Shown here in pieces: positions 1 through 5,052 of a stretch of DNA of 5,052 nt. A model generated the notes under the pieces. It was not told where the DNA came from. It worked only from the letters and a program-made list of their open reading frames with translations, and did not search any database. The position numbers and the translations under genes were made by a program. The stretch spans positions 1 through 5,052 of the forward strand of contig CALJDH010000036.1 in the NCBI GenBank assembly GCA_938023895.1, read 5' to 3'. Origin of the DNA: an uncultured Aliiroseovarius sp. (GTDB taxonomy: Bacteria > Pseudomonadota > Alphaproteobacteria > Rhodobacterales > Rhodobacteraceae). How positions within the stretch are numbered: the first letter of the stretch is position 1; every line of letters begins with the position of its first letter.

Positions 1-461
1 ATGCGGACGAGCAGTTTGACGTGGTCGTGACCTCCTACGGTGCGGATCGCCACATGATCACTGTGGGCGAGGATCAGATCGAGGCTTTGTGCCTGAACGG
101 CCAGTGGAAAATGGGCGGCGACCGTGGCCCGCGCGTGGCGATGGCCGGGAATGTCGTGACTGTCTTTGCGCAGTCGGGACTTGAGTTCCACGTCGCCGAT
201 CCGTTGGATCAGGACGCAGGCGTTGGTGCTGGAGCTGGTGTGATCGAAGCCCCGATGCCGGGTCTTGTAAAAGCCGTCTTCGCCACCGCAGGCCAAGAAG
301 TGAAGGAAGGCGACCGTCTTGCGATCCTTGAAGCCATGAAGATGGAGCATTCACTGGAAGCTGCGCGCGATGGTGTGGTGGCCGAGGTCCTGTGTGCTGA
401 TGGCGATCAGGTGGAAGCAGGTGCGCCGCTAATCCGTCTGGAAGACGAGGAAGAGGCATGA
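1..461 (+). CDS. mccA: Methylcrotonyl-CoA carboxylase alpha subunit, C-terminal fragment with biotin-carrier domain
   Basis: This is the 3' end of a gene that begins before the window; it is open from the first base, with full codons from position 3, leaving 152 residues. The last ~75 residues form a biotinyl/lipoyl domain: an EAPMPG entry strand, then the EAMKMEH biotinylation motif, whose Lys codon at 339-341 would carry biotin. The preceding stretch, with GLEFHVADPL just ahead of a Gly/Ala-rich linker, resembles the BT-domain end of methylcrotonyl-CoA carboxylase alpha. In the family, the biotin carboxylase on this chain loads CO2 onto biotin, and the beta subunit transfers it to 3-methylcrotonyl-CoA, a cytosolic step of leucine breakdown. 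The choice over propionyl-CoA or other acyl-CoA carboxylases rests mainly on the downstream HMG-CoA lyase and methylglutaconyl-CoA hydratase-type genes. The ATP-grasp part lies off the window. The stop overlaps the next start as ATGA. The gene is also called liuD. Confidence 0.87.
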   Translation, partial: ADEQFDVVVTSYGADRHMITVGEDQIEALCLNGQWKMGGDRGPRVAMAGNVVTVFAQSGLEFHVADPLDQDAGVGAGAGVIEAPMPGLVKAVFATAGQEVKEGDRLAILEAMKMEHSLEAARDGVVAEVLCADGDQVEAGAPLIRLEDEEEA

Positions 462-1135
462 CGTTCCGTCTGCACCACGTTCAATATGGCCGCTCGGTCC
501 GAGTGTTGTGGCTGATCGAAGAGATTGGGCTGGAGGAAAAACTCGGCGAGGTGCTGGAGGTAGTCGAGTACAAGATCGGCTCGAAAGAAATGTTCGAAGG
601 CGGGTTGCGCAAGGTCTCGCCCGCCACCCGTATTCCGGCGCTGGAAATCGGTGACATCACCATGTCGGAAAGCGGGGCCATTGTTGAGTATCTGACCGAG
701 ACTTATGCGCCCGAACTGGGCGTGTCCCCCGGACAGCCGGAACGCACGGACTATCTGCAGTGGATTCACTATACGGAAACTATGGCCAGCCTGATCGAAC
801 AGCTGAACATGCAGATGGTGTTCCTGCGACCGCCCGCGAAAGCCAGCCCGATTGTGTTGAAACTGAACGTCGCGCGTCTGCGCCACACGCTGGCTGGGCT
901 TGAGGCGCGTCTTGAGGGTCGGGACTGGTTGTTGGATCGCGGGTTCTCGGCCGCCGATATCATGATGGGGTTCAACATCTTTGCCGCGCCTTACTATGTG
1001 AAGCTCGACGAGTTCCCGAATGTCACGGCCTATAAGGCGCGGATCGAGGCCTTGCCGTCCTATCAGCGCACCGTCGCCCGAGAAGGCGAACAACGTTTCT
1101 ATGCGCAGGATTTCTATCCTGTGCCCGAGGAGTAA
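458..1135 (+). CDS. Glutathione S-transferase family protein
   Basis: The 225-residue length is normal for a cytosolic GST. The N-terminal thioredoxin-like domain (about 1-80) shows the RSVRVLWLIEE first helix, a RIPAL segment with the likely cis-Pro at residue 60, and the glutathione-contacting E71-S72 in SESGAIVEYL. The helical C-terminal domain (about 90-215) carries the WLL...FSAADI segment with the N-capping-box residues S164 and D167. Many related bacterial GSTs have a Ser in the SRS segment at the start of helix 1; here the first Ser position is Gly (YGRS), so the catalytic residue is unclear and Ser13 is only a candidate. The start codon overlaps the upstream stop by 4 bases, with GAGGA at 447-451 as Shine-Dalgarno, implying translational coupling to the carboxylase. 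The position between two leucine-pathway enzymes suggests a role linked to that pathway, for example thiol or acyl-CoA handling, but the substrate cannot be read from the sequence. Confidence 0.9.
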   Translation: MTFRLHHVQYGRSVRVLWLIEEIGLEEKLGEVLEVVEYKIGSKEMFEGGLRKVSPATRIPALEIGDITMSESGAIVEYLTETYAPELGVSPGQPERTDYLQWIHYTETMASLIEQLNMQMVFLRPPAKASPIVLKLNVARLRHTLAGLEARLEGRDWLLDRGFSAADIMMGFNIFAAPYYVKLDEFPNVTAYKARIEALPSYQRTVAREGEQRFYAQDFYPVPEE

Positions 1136-1138
1136 GTC

Positions 1139-1993
1139 ATGGAATATGTTGAAATTTTCGAGGTCGGCCCACGTGACGGCTTGCAAAACGAAAAGCGCCA
1201 GATCCCAACGGACGAGAAGATCGCTCTAGTCGACCTGCTGTCCGGCGCGGGCTTCAAACGGATCGAGATCGCCAGTTTCGTCAGCCCCAAATGGGTGCCG
1301 CAAATGGCCGACAGTGCGGACGTTCTGGCAGGCATCACGCGTGCGCCGGGTGTGTCCTATGCAGCATTGACTCCGAACATGCGCGGGTTTGAGGGCGCGG
1401 TGGCGGCGAAAGCCGACGAGATCGCCATCTTTGGCTCGGCCTCGGAAGGGTTCTCGAAGGCCAACATCAACTGCACGATTGCCGAAAGCCTTGAACGGTT
1501 TCAGCCAGTGGCCGAGGCCGCCAAGGCAGCAGGTCTTCCGGTGCGCGGCTACATCTCCTGCGTGACGGACTGCCCCTATGACGGCAAGACCGACCCCGCA
1601 CAGGTGGCCTGGGTCGCAAAAGAACTGCTCGCAATGGGCTGCTACGAGATCTCGCTGGGCGACACGATTGGGCAGGCCACGCCCGAGAGTATCAGCGCCA
1701 TGCTGGACGCCGTGTTGGGCGAAGGTGACGCGGCGAAGTTCGCGGGACACTACCACGATACCAGTGGCCGGGCCTGCGACAATGTCGAGGCCTCGCTGGC
1801 CAAAGGCATTCGTGTATTTGACGCAGCCGTTGGTGGGCTGGGCGGTTGCCCTTACGCACCGGGCGCGCAGGGAAACGTGGCAACCGAGGCTGTCCATGAC
1901 CGCGTGACCGCGCTGGGCTACTCGACCGGGTTGGACCGGGACATTCTTGAAAAAGCCGCCGTGATGGCGCGGCAAATGCGGGCAGGGGAGTGA
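1139..1993 (+). CDS. mvaB: Hydroxymethylglutaryl-CoA lyase
   Basis: This enzyme cleaves (S)-3-hydroxy-3-methylglutaryl-CoA to acetyl-CoA and acetoacetate, the last step of leucine degradation, in the cytosol with a divalent metal. The 284 residues form a complete TIM-barrel of the HMGL-like family. The N-terminal EVGPRDGLQNE segment supplies R12, the metal ligand D13 and Q16. GHYHDT gives metal ligands H204 and H206. The signature loop GGLGGCPYAPGAQGNVATE carries the catalytic C237 and the ligand N246. The offset of these residues from the human enzyme, as I recall it (D42, H233, H235, C266, N275), is a constant 29, which supports the start at the ATG. That start has GAGGAG at 1127-1132 with a 6-base spacer and lies 3 bases after the GST stop. 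No key residue is missing. Homocitrate- or isopropylmalate-synthase-type relatives are excluded by the cysteine signature loop. Confidence 0.96.
   Translation: MEYVEIFEVGPRDGLQNEKRQIPTDEKIALVDLLSGAGFKRIEIASFVSPKWVPQMADSADVLAGITRAPGVSYAALTPNMRGFEGAVAAKADEIAIFGSASEGFSKANINCTIAESLERFQPVAEAAKAAGLPVRGYISCVTDCPYDGKTDPAQVAWVAKELLAMGCYEISLGDTIGQATPESISAMLDAVLGEGDAAKFAGHYHDTSGRACDNVEASLAKGIRVFDAAVGGLGGCPYAPGAQGNVATEAVHDRVTALGYSTGLDRDILEKAAVMARQMRAGE
1984..1990 (+). promoter_or_regulatory. Ribosome binding site choosing the ATG start of the crotonase gene
   Basis: AGGGGAG lies 5 bases before the ATG at 1996. An alternative GTG at 1990 overlaps this Shine-Dalgarno sequence and would add only two residues, so the ATG is the better start. 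The site lies inside the last codons of the HMG-CoA lyase gene. Confidence 0.65.
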
Positions 1994-1995
1994 CC

Positions 1996-2778
1996 ATGGC
2001 CTACGAAACCATTTCGATCACCACGGACGACCGCGGCGTGGCCACGCTGCTTCTGGATCGTGCGGACAAGCACAACGCCATGTCGGCTCAGATGATTGAA
2101 GAGCTGACGGACGCCGCCCACAAATTGGGTGCGGATGACGCGGTGCGCGTCGTGATTCTGACTGGCGACGGGAAAAGCTTCTGTGCGGGCGGTGATCTGC
2201 GTTGGATGCAAGACCAGATGGCAGCGGACCCGGTGACCCGTGGCATTGAGGCCAAGAAGCTGGCTATGATGTTGAACGCATTGAATGAAATGCCCAAACC
2301 CTTGATCGCGCGCGTACAGGGTCAGGCGTTTGGCGGCGGGGTCGGCATGGCCTCGGTGTCCGATGTGTCGATCGGTGTCCAAGGCGCGAAGTTTGGCCTG
2401 ACCGAAACTCGGCTGGGTCTGATCCCGGCCACCATCGGCCCCTACGTTCTGGCCCGTCTGGGCGAAGCCATGGCCCGTCGTGTCTTCATGTCCGCCCGCA
2501 TTTTCGATGCGGACGAAGCGGTGACGCTGGGCCTGCTGGCCAAAGCCGTCGCGCCTGAAGAACTGGACGCGGCTGTCGAGGCCGAGGTGAAACCTTACTT
2601 GTCCGTTGCCCCCGGGGCTGTGGCCGAAGCCAAAGCCTTGGCCCGCCGTCTTGGCCCACCCATCACAGAAGAGATCATCGACGAAACCATCGCCGGTCTG
2701 GTCGCCCGCTGGGAAAGCGCCGAGGCGCAGGAAGGCATCGCGGCCTTCTTCGCAAAAGAAAAGCCTAGCTGGGCATAA
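1996..2778 (+). CDS. liuC: Enoyl-CoA hydratase/isomerase family protein, probable 3-methylglutaconyl-CoA hydratase
   Basis: This is a complete 260-residue crotonase-fold protein. Visible landmarks are DRADKHNAMS (residues 20-29), the oxyanion-hole loop CAGGDLRWM with A64-G65-G66, the second oxyanion strand QAFGGGVGM near 112-118, and the FGLTETRLGLIPATIGPYV stretch holding E137. E137 matches the second catalytic Glu of mitochondrial enoyl-CoA hydratase, while the position 20 residues earlier, where the first Glu sits, is G117. As I recall, the GGGVG plus RLGLIPA pattern is shared by bacterial LiuC-type hydratases. The proposed reaction is hydration of 3-methylglutaconyl-CoA to HMG-CoA, which bridges the carboxylase and the lyase. 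The specific function rests on context as much as on sequence; another short-chain acyl-CoA hydratase is possible. The gap from the lyase stop is 2 bases, so coupling is likely. Confidence 0.85.
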   Translation: MAYETISITTDDRGVATLLLDRADKHNAMSAQMIEELTDAAHKLGADDAVRVVILTGDGKSFCAGGDLRWMQDQMAADPVTRGIEAKKLAMMLNALNEMPKPLIARVQGQAFGGGVGMASVSDVSIGVQGAKFGLTETRLGLIPATIGPYVLARLGEAMARRVFMSARIFDADEAVTLGLLAKAVAPEELDAAVEAEVKPYLSVAPGAVAEAKALARRLGPPITEEIIDETIAGLVARWESAEAQEGIAAFFAKEKPSWA

Positions 2779-2795
2779 CCTGCGAGCCTGCGCAA

Positions 2796-3161
2796 ATGAT
2801 CTGGGCTGGCTGGGTATATGTCGCGCTGATCGCGATCCTAGTGTGCTTCCAAGCCTGTATGGCGGTGGGGGCACCTTGGGGGCATCTAGCGAATGGCGGC
2901 CGCTGGCGCGGTCGTTTGCCCCCAGCGATGCGGGTGGCGGCAGTCGGGCAGGGGGCTCTGCTTGCTTTCATGGGAATGGCGATGGCGGCACAGGCCGGCA
3001 TCGCGCCGGGCTGGCCCAGTTGGACCTTTTGGGCCGCCTTTGCCGTCACAATTGCCACTACCATCGCCAATCTGGCCACTCCGTCACCCGCCGAGCGTCG
3101 ACTGTGGGGACCGGTGACTGTTGTCCTGACCCTCTGTGCGCTGCGTCTTGCGTTTGTCTAA
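2796..3161 (+). CDS. Small four-helix membrane protein of unknown function
   Basis: The 121-residue product is strongly hydrophobic, with four likely membrane helices at about 6-24, 45-68, 74-94 and 103-121. Between helices 1 and 2 is a short basic loop with the pattern GAPWG...NGGRWRGRLPP; between helices 3 and 4 is SPAERRLWGPV. I recall similar GAPWG/GG/LP and ER-WGPV patterns in uncharacterised small membrane proteins of other bacteria, but cannot name a family. The two charged loops would lie on the same side of the membrane, probably the cytoplasm by the positive-inside rule. The gene follows the crotonase stop by 17 bases with no clear terminator between, so it is likely the last gene of that transcript, although the upstream Shine-Dalgarno is poor. 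GC-rich third positions and a full-length hydrophobic frame support a real gene. No catalytic motif is visible. Confidence 0.75.
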   Translation: MIWAGWVYVALIAILVCFQACMAVGAPWGHLANGGRWRGRLPPAMRVAAVGQGALLAFMGMAMAAQAGIAPGWPSWTFWAAFAVTIATTIANLATPSPAERRLWGPVTVVLTLCALRLAFV

Positions 3162-3394
3162 GCCCCTCAAGCGACCGAGTGAGTCTCTTTTCCGACCCGA
3201 TATAGAAGCCGAAATGCTGCAGATGCGCGGATAGACGGAAAGTCGACAAGGAAAATTGATTAACACGTGATGGAAATTTTTGACGAAATCGCGCGGCAGG
3301 TAGCGCTCACGCCCCTTACTTTCAACGCCATTTCGCCTGCTTTTTGAACATCCATGCAGTCAAATTCAAATGGCTGAATGCGATGGCCTGTCGG
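3162..3394. other. Intergenic region between the leucine operon and the nuo operon, left part
   Basis: I see no convincing gene on either strand here. The stretch is visibly less GC-rich than the flanking genes, with A/T runs around 3250-3290, and probably holds upstream promoter sequence for nuoA and the 3' end of the preceding transcript. A perfect CACGTG lies at 3264-3269, and a short ATTCA/TGAAT inverted repeat at 3364-3368 and 3375-3379; both are weak enough to be chance. No strong stem followed by a T-run marks a terminator. Confidence 0.6.
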
Positions 3395-3423
3395 TTGACC
3401 CTGCACCGGTGCGGCGGTAAACC
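3395..3423 (+). promoter_or_regulatory. Candidate sigma-70-type promoter for the nuo operon
   Basis: TTGACC at 3395-3400 is a good -35 match. A 17-base spacer leads to TAAACC at 3418-3423, a weak -10 with 3 of 6 matches to TATAAT. Weak -10 boxes are common for housekeeping promoters in GC-rich alphaproteobacteria. Transcription would begin near 3430 and give a leader of about 40 bases. Other TTGA-like hexamers in the gap (3256, 3280, 3344) lack a partner at the right distance. The call is inference from consensus only. Confidence 0.35.
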
Positions 3424-3427
3424 GCAC
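3403..3427. repeat. Nested palindromes over the candidate nuo promoter
   Basis: GCACCGGTGC at 3403-3412 is a perfect 10-base palindrome lying in the spacer between the proposed -35 and -10. Overlapping it, GTGCGG at 3409-3414 is the exact inverted copy of CCGCAC at 3422-3427, with a 7-base loop. Inside that, GCGGT and ACCGC (3414-3418 and 3421-3425) form a smaller dyad. The arrangement could be an operator or an RNA structure; which one cannot be decided by eye. Confidence 0.5.
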
Positions 3428-3437
3428 ATAGCTAGCG

Positions 3438-3457
3438 AAAGGCGGTAATTCCGCTTT
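3438..3457 (+). repeat. Hairpin in the nuoA leader
   Basis: AAAGGCGG at 3438-3445 pairs with CCGCTTT at 3451-3457 around a TAATT loop, with one unpaired G. It ends 3 bases before the nuoA Shine-Dalgarno sequence. Its core GCGGTAATTCCGC (3442-3454) resembles GCGGTAAACCGC at 3414-3425, 28 bases upstream. It lacks a trailing T-run, so it is not a standard terminator; a leader hairpin or a second binding site is more likely. Confidence 0.45.
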
Positions 3458-3460
3458 AAA

Positions 3461-3465
3461 AGGAG
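3461..3465 (+). promoter_or_regulatory. Ribosome binding site for the GTG start of nuoA
   Basis: AGGAG stands 6 bases before GTG at 3472. No ATG in the nuoA frame gives a family-length protein, and the encoded [10 protein letters not shown] opening fits the family, so the GTG start is well supported. Confidence 0.8.
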
Positions 3466-3471
3466 CCACAC

Positions 3472-3837
3472 GTGGAAGATCTTCTCCGGGAATACCTCCC
3501 CATCATCATTTTCCTCGGACTTGCCATTGTTATCGGACTTGTTCTGATCCTCGCAGCCGTTGTGCTGGCAGTCCGCAATCCCGACCCCGAAAAACTTAGT
3601 GCTTACGAATGCGGTTTCAATGCCTTCGACGACGCACGGATGAAGTTTGATAGCCGGTTTTATCTGGTGGCGATCCTGTTCATCATTTTCGATCTGGAAA
3701 TCGCCTTCCTGTTCCCTTGGGCCGTGGCCTTCAAGGATGTCGGGTTGGTCGGGTTCTGGTCGATGATGGTGTTTTTGGCCGTTCTGACGATCGGCTTTGC
3801 ATATGAATGGAAGAAAGGTGCGTTGGAATGGGAGTGA
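3472..3837 (+). CDS. nuoA: NADH-quinone oxidoreductase subunit A
   Basis: NuoA (ND3 in mitochondria) is a membrane-arm subunit of proton-pumping complex I at the junction with the peripheral arm. The 121-residue product has the expected three transmembrane helices, at about 9-33, 62-84 and 91-111. The long loop after helix 1 has the family signature [13 protein letters not shown] with the conserved C47, the loop cysteine known in mitochondrial ND3 from the active/deactive transition, followed by a conserved [10 protein letters not shown] stretch. Helix 2 contains [15 protein letters not shown] with acidic D74 and E76. Length and all landmarks are complete. The gene is the first of the operon after a 310-base non-coding gap, starts at GTG and has a strong Shine-Dalgarno sequence. 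Its last 10 bases overlap the preferred nuoB start. Confidence 0.96.
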   Translation: MEDLLREYLPIIIFLGLAIVIGLVLILAAVVLAVRNPDPEKLSAYECGFNAFDDARMKFDSRFYLVAILFIIFDLEIAFLFPWAVAFKDVGLVGFWSMMVFLAVLTIGFAYEWKKGALEWE

Positions 3838-4361
3838 TGACCGGAGCCAACACGGCAGGCGGTGACCGCGAACACGCGACCCGTCTTCTGAATGATCAGC
3901 TGGCCGATAAGGGCTTTCTGCTGACCACTACCGATGACATCATCAACTGGGCCCGTACCGGGTCGCTGCACTGGATGACCTTTGGTCTGGCCTGTTGTGC
4001 GGTCGAAATGATGCACTCGGCGATGGCGCACTATGACCTCGAGCGTTTCGGGACCGCCCCACGTGCGTCCCCGCGTCAGTCGGATCTGATGATCGTGGCT
4101 GGCACGTTGACCAACAAGATGGCCCCGGCGCTGCGCAAGGTCTATGACCAGATGCCCGATCCGCGCTATGTGATCTCGATGGGATCCTGCGCGAACGGTG
4201 GTGGCTACTATCACTATTCTTATTCGGTGGTGCGCGGTTGTGACCGCATCGTGCCAGTGGACGTCTATGTTCCTGGCTGCCCCCCGACCGCAGAGGCGTT
4301 GCTTTACGGCATTCTGCAGCTGCAACGCAAAATCCGCCGCACCGGCACGATTGTGAGGTAA
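3828..4361 (+). CDS. nuoB: NADH-quinone oxidoreductase subunit B
   Basis: NuoB (PSST/NDUFS7 in mitochondria) is the peripheral-arm subunit that binds iron-sulfur cluster N2, the last electron carrier before quinone. The four cluster ligands are visible: the adjacent pair C56-C57 in GLACCAVE, C121 in MGSCANGGG and C151 in VPGCPPT. Other family blocks are [28 protein letters not shown] and [14 protein letters not shown]. The start is chosen at ATG 3828 (MGVMTGANT, 177 residues), which overlaps nuoA by 10 bases with AAAGG at 3814-3818 upstream. ATG 3837 would give 174 residues and cannot be excluded; an in-frame ATG at 3807 lies too far inside nuoA. One oddity: after the Cys pair this protein reads [12 protein letters not shown], where alphaproteobacterial and mitochondrial homologues usually have PRYD. 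The nuoC start lies 3 bases after the stop. Confidence 0.96.
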   Translation: MGVMTGANTAGGDREHATRLLNDQLADKGFLLTTTDDIINWARTGSLHWMTFGLACCAVEMMHSAMAHYDLERFGTAPRASPRQSDLMIVAGTLTNKMAPALRKVYDQMPDPRYVISMGSCANGGGYYHYSYSVVRGCDRIVPVDVYVPGCPPTAEALLYGILQLQRKIRRTGTIVR

Positions 4362-4364
4362 GCG

Positions 4365-4976
4365 ATGAGCGAAGCCCTGAACGAACTTGGCGCAACCATT
4401 GAAGCCAAACGTCCTGACTGTGTTCTCAGCTGGGAAGTCGCCTATGGCGAGCTGACTGTGAATGTGCCGTTGTCGGGCATTCCGGCCTTCATCGAGTTTC
4501 TGAAGACGGACAACGCCTGCAAGTTCTCGACCCTGGTGGACATCACCGCCGTCGACCATCCCGAGCGTGAAGCCCGTTTTGACGTGGTCTATCACTTGCT
4601 GTCCATGTACACGAACCAGCGCATCCGCGTGAAAGTGGCCGTGCGCGAGGACGAAATGGTGCCCTCGATCACCGAGGTTCACAAGTCGGCCAATTGGTTC
4701 GAACGTGAAGTTTTCGACATGTTCGGCATTCTGTTCACAGGTCACCCGGATCTGCGCCGCATCCTGACCGACTATGGTTTCCGCGGCTTCCCGCTGCGCA
4801 AGGATTTCCCGACCACCGGTTATACCGAAGTGCGGTATGACGAGGTCGAGAAGCGCGTAGTGTATGAACCCGTAACCCTGACCCAGGATTACCGCCAATT
4901 CGACTTCATGTCCCCGTGGGAAGGTGCCACCTACATCTTGCCCGGCGACGAGAAAACGGAAGAGGCCAAAGGCTGA
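4365..4976 (+). CDS. nuoC: NADH-quinone oxidoreductase subunit C (30 kDa subunit)
   Basis: NuoC (NDUFS3 in mitochondria) is a peripheral-arm scaffold subunit of complex I that packs against NuoD and NuoB. The 203-residue length is normal for the free, non-fused form; in E. coli it is fused to NuoD, which is not so here. The family signature lies at residues 113-133: [10 protein letters not shown], then HPDLRRI. It is followed by [14 protein letters not shown], which is also strongly conserved. A second conserved block, FDVVYHLLS, is at 72-80. The charged tail ending EKTEEAKG is variable in the family. The start ATG is preceded by TGAGG (4354-4358) with a 6-base spacer and lies 3 bases after the nuoB stop, so coupled translation is likely. 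No cofactor is expected in this subunit. Five bases after its stop comes a frame that is not nuoD. Confidence 0.96.
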   Translation: MSEALNELGATIEAKRPDCVLSWEVAYGELTVNVPLSGIPAFIEFLKTDNACKFSTLVDITAVDHPEREARFDVVYHLLSMYTNQRIRVKVAVREDEMVPSITEVHKSANWFEREVFDMFGILFTGHPDLRRILTDYGFRGFPLRKDFPTTGYTEVRYDEVEKRVVYEPVTLTQDYRQFDFMSPWEGATYILPGDEKTEEAKG

Positions 4977-4981
4977 ACCTG

Positions 4982-5052
4982 ATGAGTGGGCAAACCTTCA
5001 TATTCTGCGTTGGGGCGACGAAGGCTGGCACAAGCTGGCTGTACGACTACCT
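4982..5052 (+). CDS. Probable sulfotransferase, N-terminal fragment
   Basis: Only 23 complete codons are in the window; the frame is open to the edge. The translation begins MSGQTFIFCVGATKAGTSWL and goes on YDY. A short beta strand (FIFCVG) leading into a Gly-x-x-Lys-x-Gly-Thr-Ser loop and then a WLYDYL helix is the typical 5'-phosphosulfate-binding start of PAPS-dependent sulfotransferases. These enzymes move a sulfate group from PAPS to a hydroxyl or amine of a sugar, lipid, protein or small molecule; the acceptor cannot be guessed here. The motif is not a P-loop of the GxxxxGKS kind. The start lies 5 bases after nuoC, with only a modest AAAGG (4968-4972) upstream, so the gene is probably transcribed with nuo and placed where nuoD is expected. 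The call rests on one motif near the N-terminus. Confidence 0.7.
   Translation, partial: MSGQTFIFCVGATKAGTSWLYDY

Noticed and set aside
1918..2874. Minus-strand open frame of 318 codons opposite the crotonase gene
   Set aside because: It is a shadow of the crotonase coding pattern, with composition unlike a real protein and no ribosome binding site.
3166..3191. Possible rho-independent terminator after the small membrane protein gene (CTCA...TGAG followed by TCTCTTTT)
   Set aside because: The stem is only 4 base pairs with a 10-base loop, and the T-run is broken; too weak to call.
3264..3269. CACGTG palindrome, seen again at 3469-3474 across the nuoA start
   Set aside because: A six-base palindrome occurring twice in this region is compatible with chance, and the second copy includes the start codon.
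3260..3469. Minus-strand open frame of 69 codons with a GTG start covering most of the intergenic gap
   Set aside because: It has no Shine-Dalgarno sequence and no recognisable domain, and it overlaps the promoter-like and dyad region in front of nuoA.
3807..3827. Upstream extension of NuoB from the ATG at 3807
   Set aside because: It would overlap nuoA by 31 bases and add MEERCVG, which does not resemble known NuoB N-termini; ATG 3828 fits better.
3660..4898. Long minus-strand open frame (412 codons) opposite nuoA, nuoB and nuoC
   Set aside because: The + strand carries three unmistakable complex I genes. The antisense frame is His/Arg/Gly-rich and low in structure, typical of a shadow of GC-rich codon use.

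Overview
The window reads as chromosomal DNA of a Roseobacter-type alphaproteobacterium (Rhodobacterales). The NuoA, NuoB and NuoC sequences are of the alphaproteobacterial/mitochondrial type of complex I, codon use is GC-rich with many C/G third positions, and the upstream order (biotin carboxylase subunit, glutathione S-transferase-like gene, HMG-CoA lyase, crotonase) is a leucine-degradation arrangement I associate with that group. The group assignment comes from memory of family sequences, not from a search. All genes lie on the + strand.

Positions 1-2778 hold the 3' part of a leucine/isovalerate catabolic operon. It contains the C-terminal, biotin-carrying end of methylcrotonyl-CoA carboxylase alpha, a GST-fold protein, HMG-CoA lyase and a 3-methylglutaconyl-CoA hydratase-type crotonase. 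The genes are packed with a 4-base overlap and gaps of 3 and 2 bases, so they are almost certainly co-transcribed and translationally coupled. Carboxylase, hydratase and lyase are the three consecutive steps from 3-methylcrotonyl-CoA to acetyl-CoA plus acetoacetate. The GST-like gene has no textbook place in the pathway. A 121-residue four-helix membrane protein of unknown function (2796-3161) follows 17 bases later and is probably the last gene of this transcript.

Positions 3162-3471 are a 310-base non-coding gap separating the two operons. Its right-hand 75 bases contain a candidate sigma-70-like promoter interleaved with several small dyads: a perfect 10-base palindrome and two GCGGTAA...CCGC elements. 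A good Shine-Dalgarno sequence follows, serving a GTG start.

Positions 3472-4976 are the start of the nuo operon for proton-pumping NADH:quinone oxidoreductase (complex I): nuoA, nuoB and nuoC, tightly packed. Five bases after nuoC a new reading frame opens and runs off the window. Its first 23 residues look like the PAPS-binding N-terminus of a sulfotransferase, an unexpected passenger where nuoD would be expected.

I see no mobile element, CRISPR array, tRNA or rRNA. Most of the window is ordinary housekeeping metabolism. The points most worth a second look are the sulfotransferase-like gene inside the nuo operon, the dyad cluster in front of nuoA, the GST inside the leucine operon and the one-glutamate crotonase.
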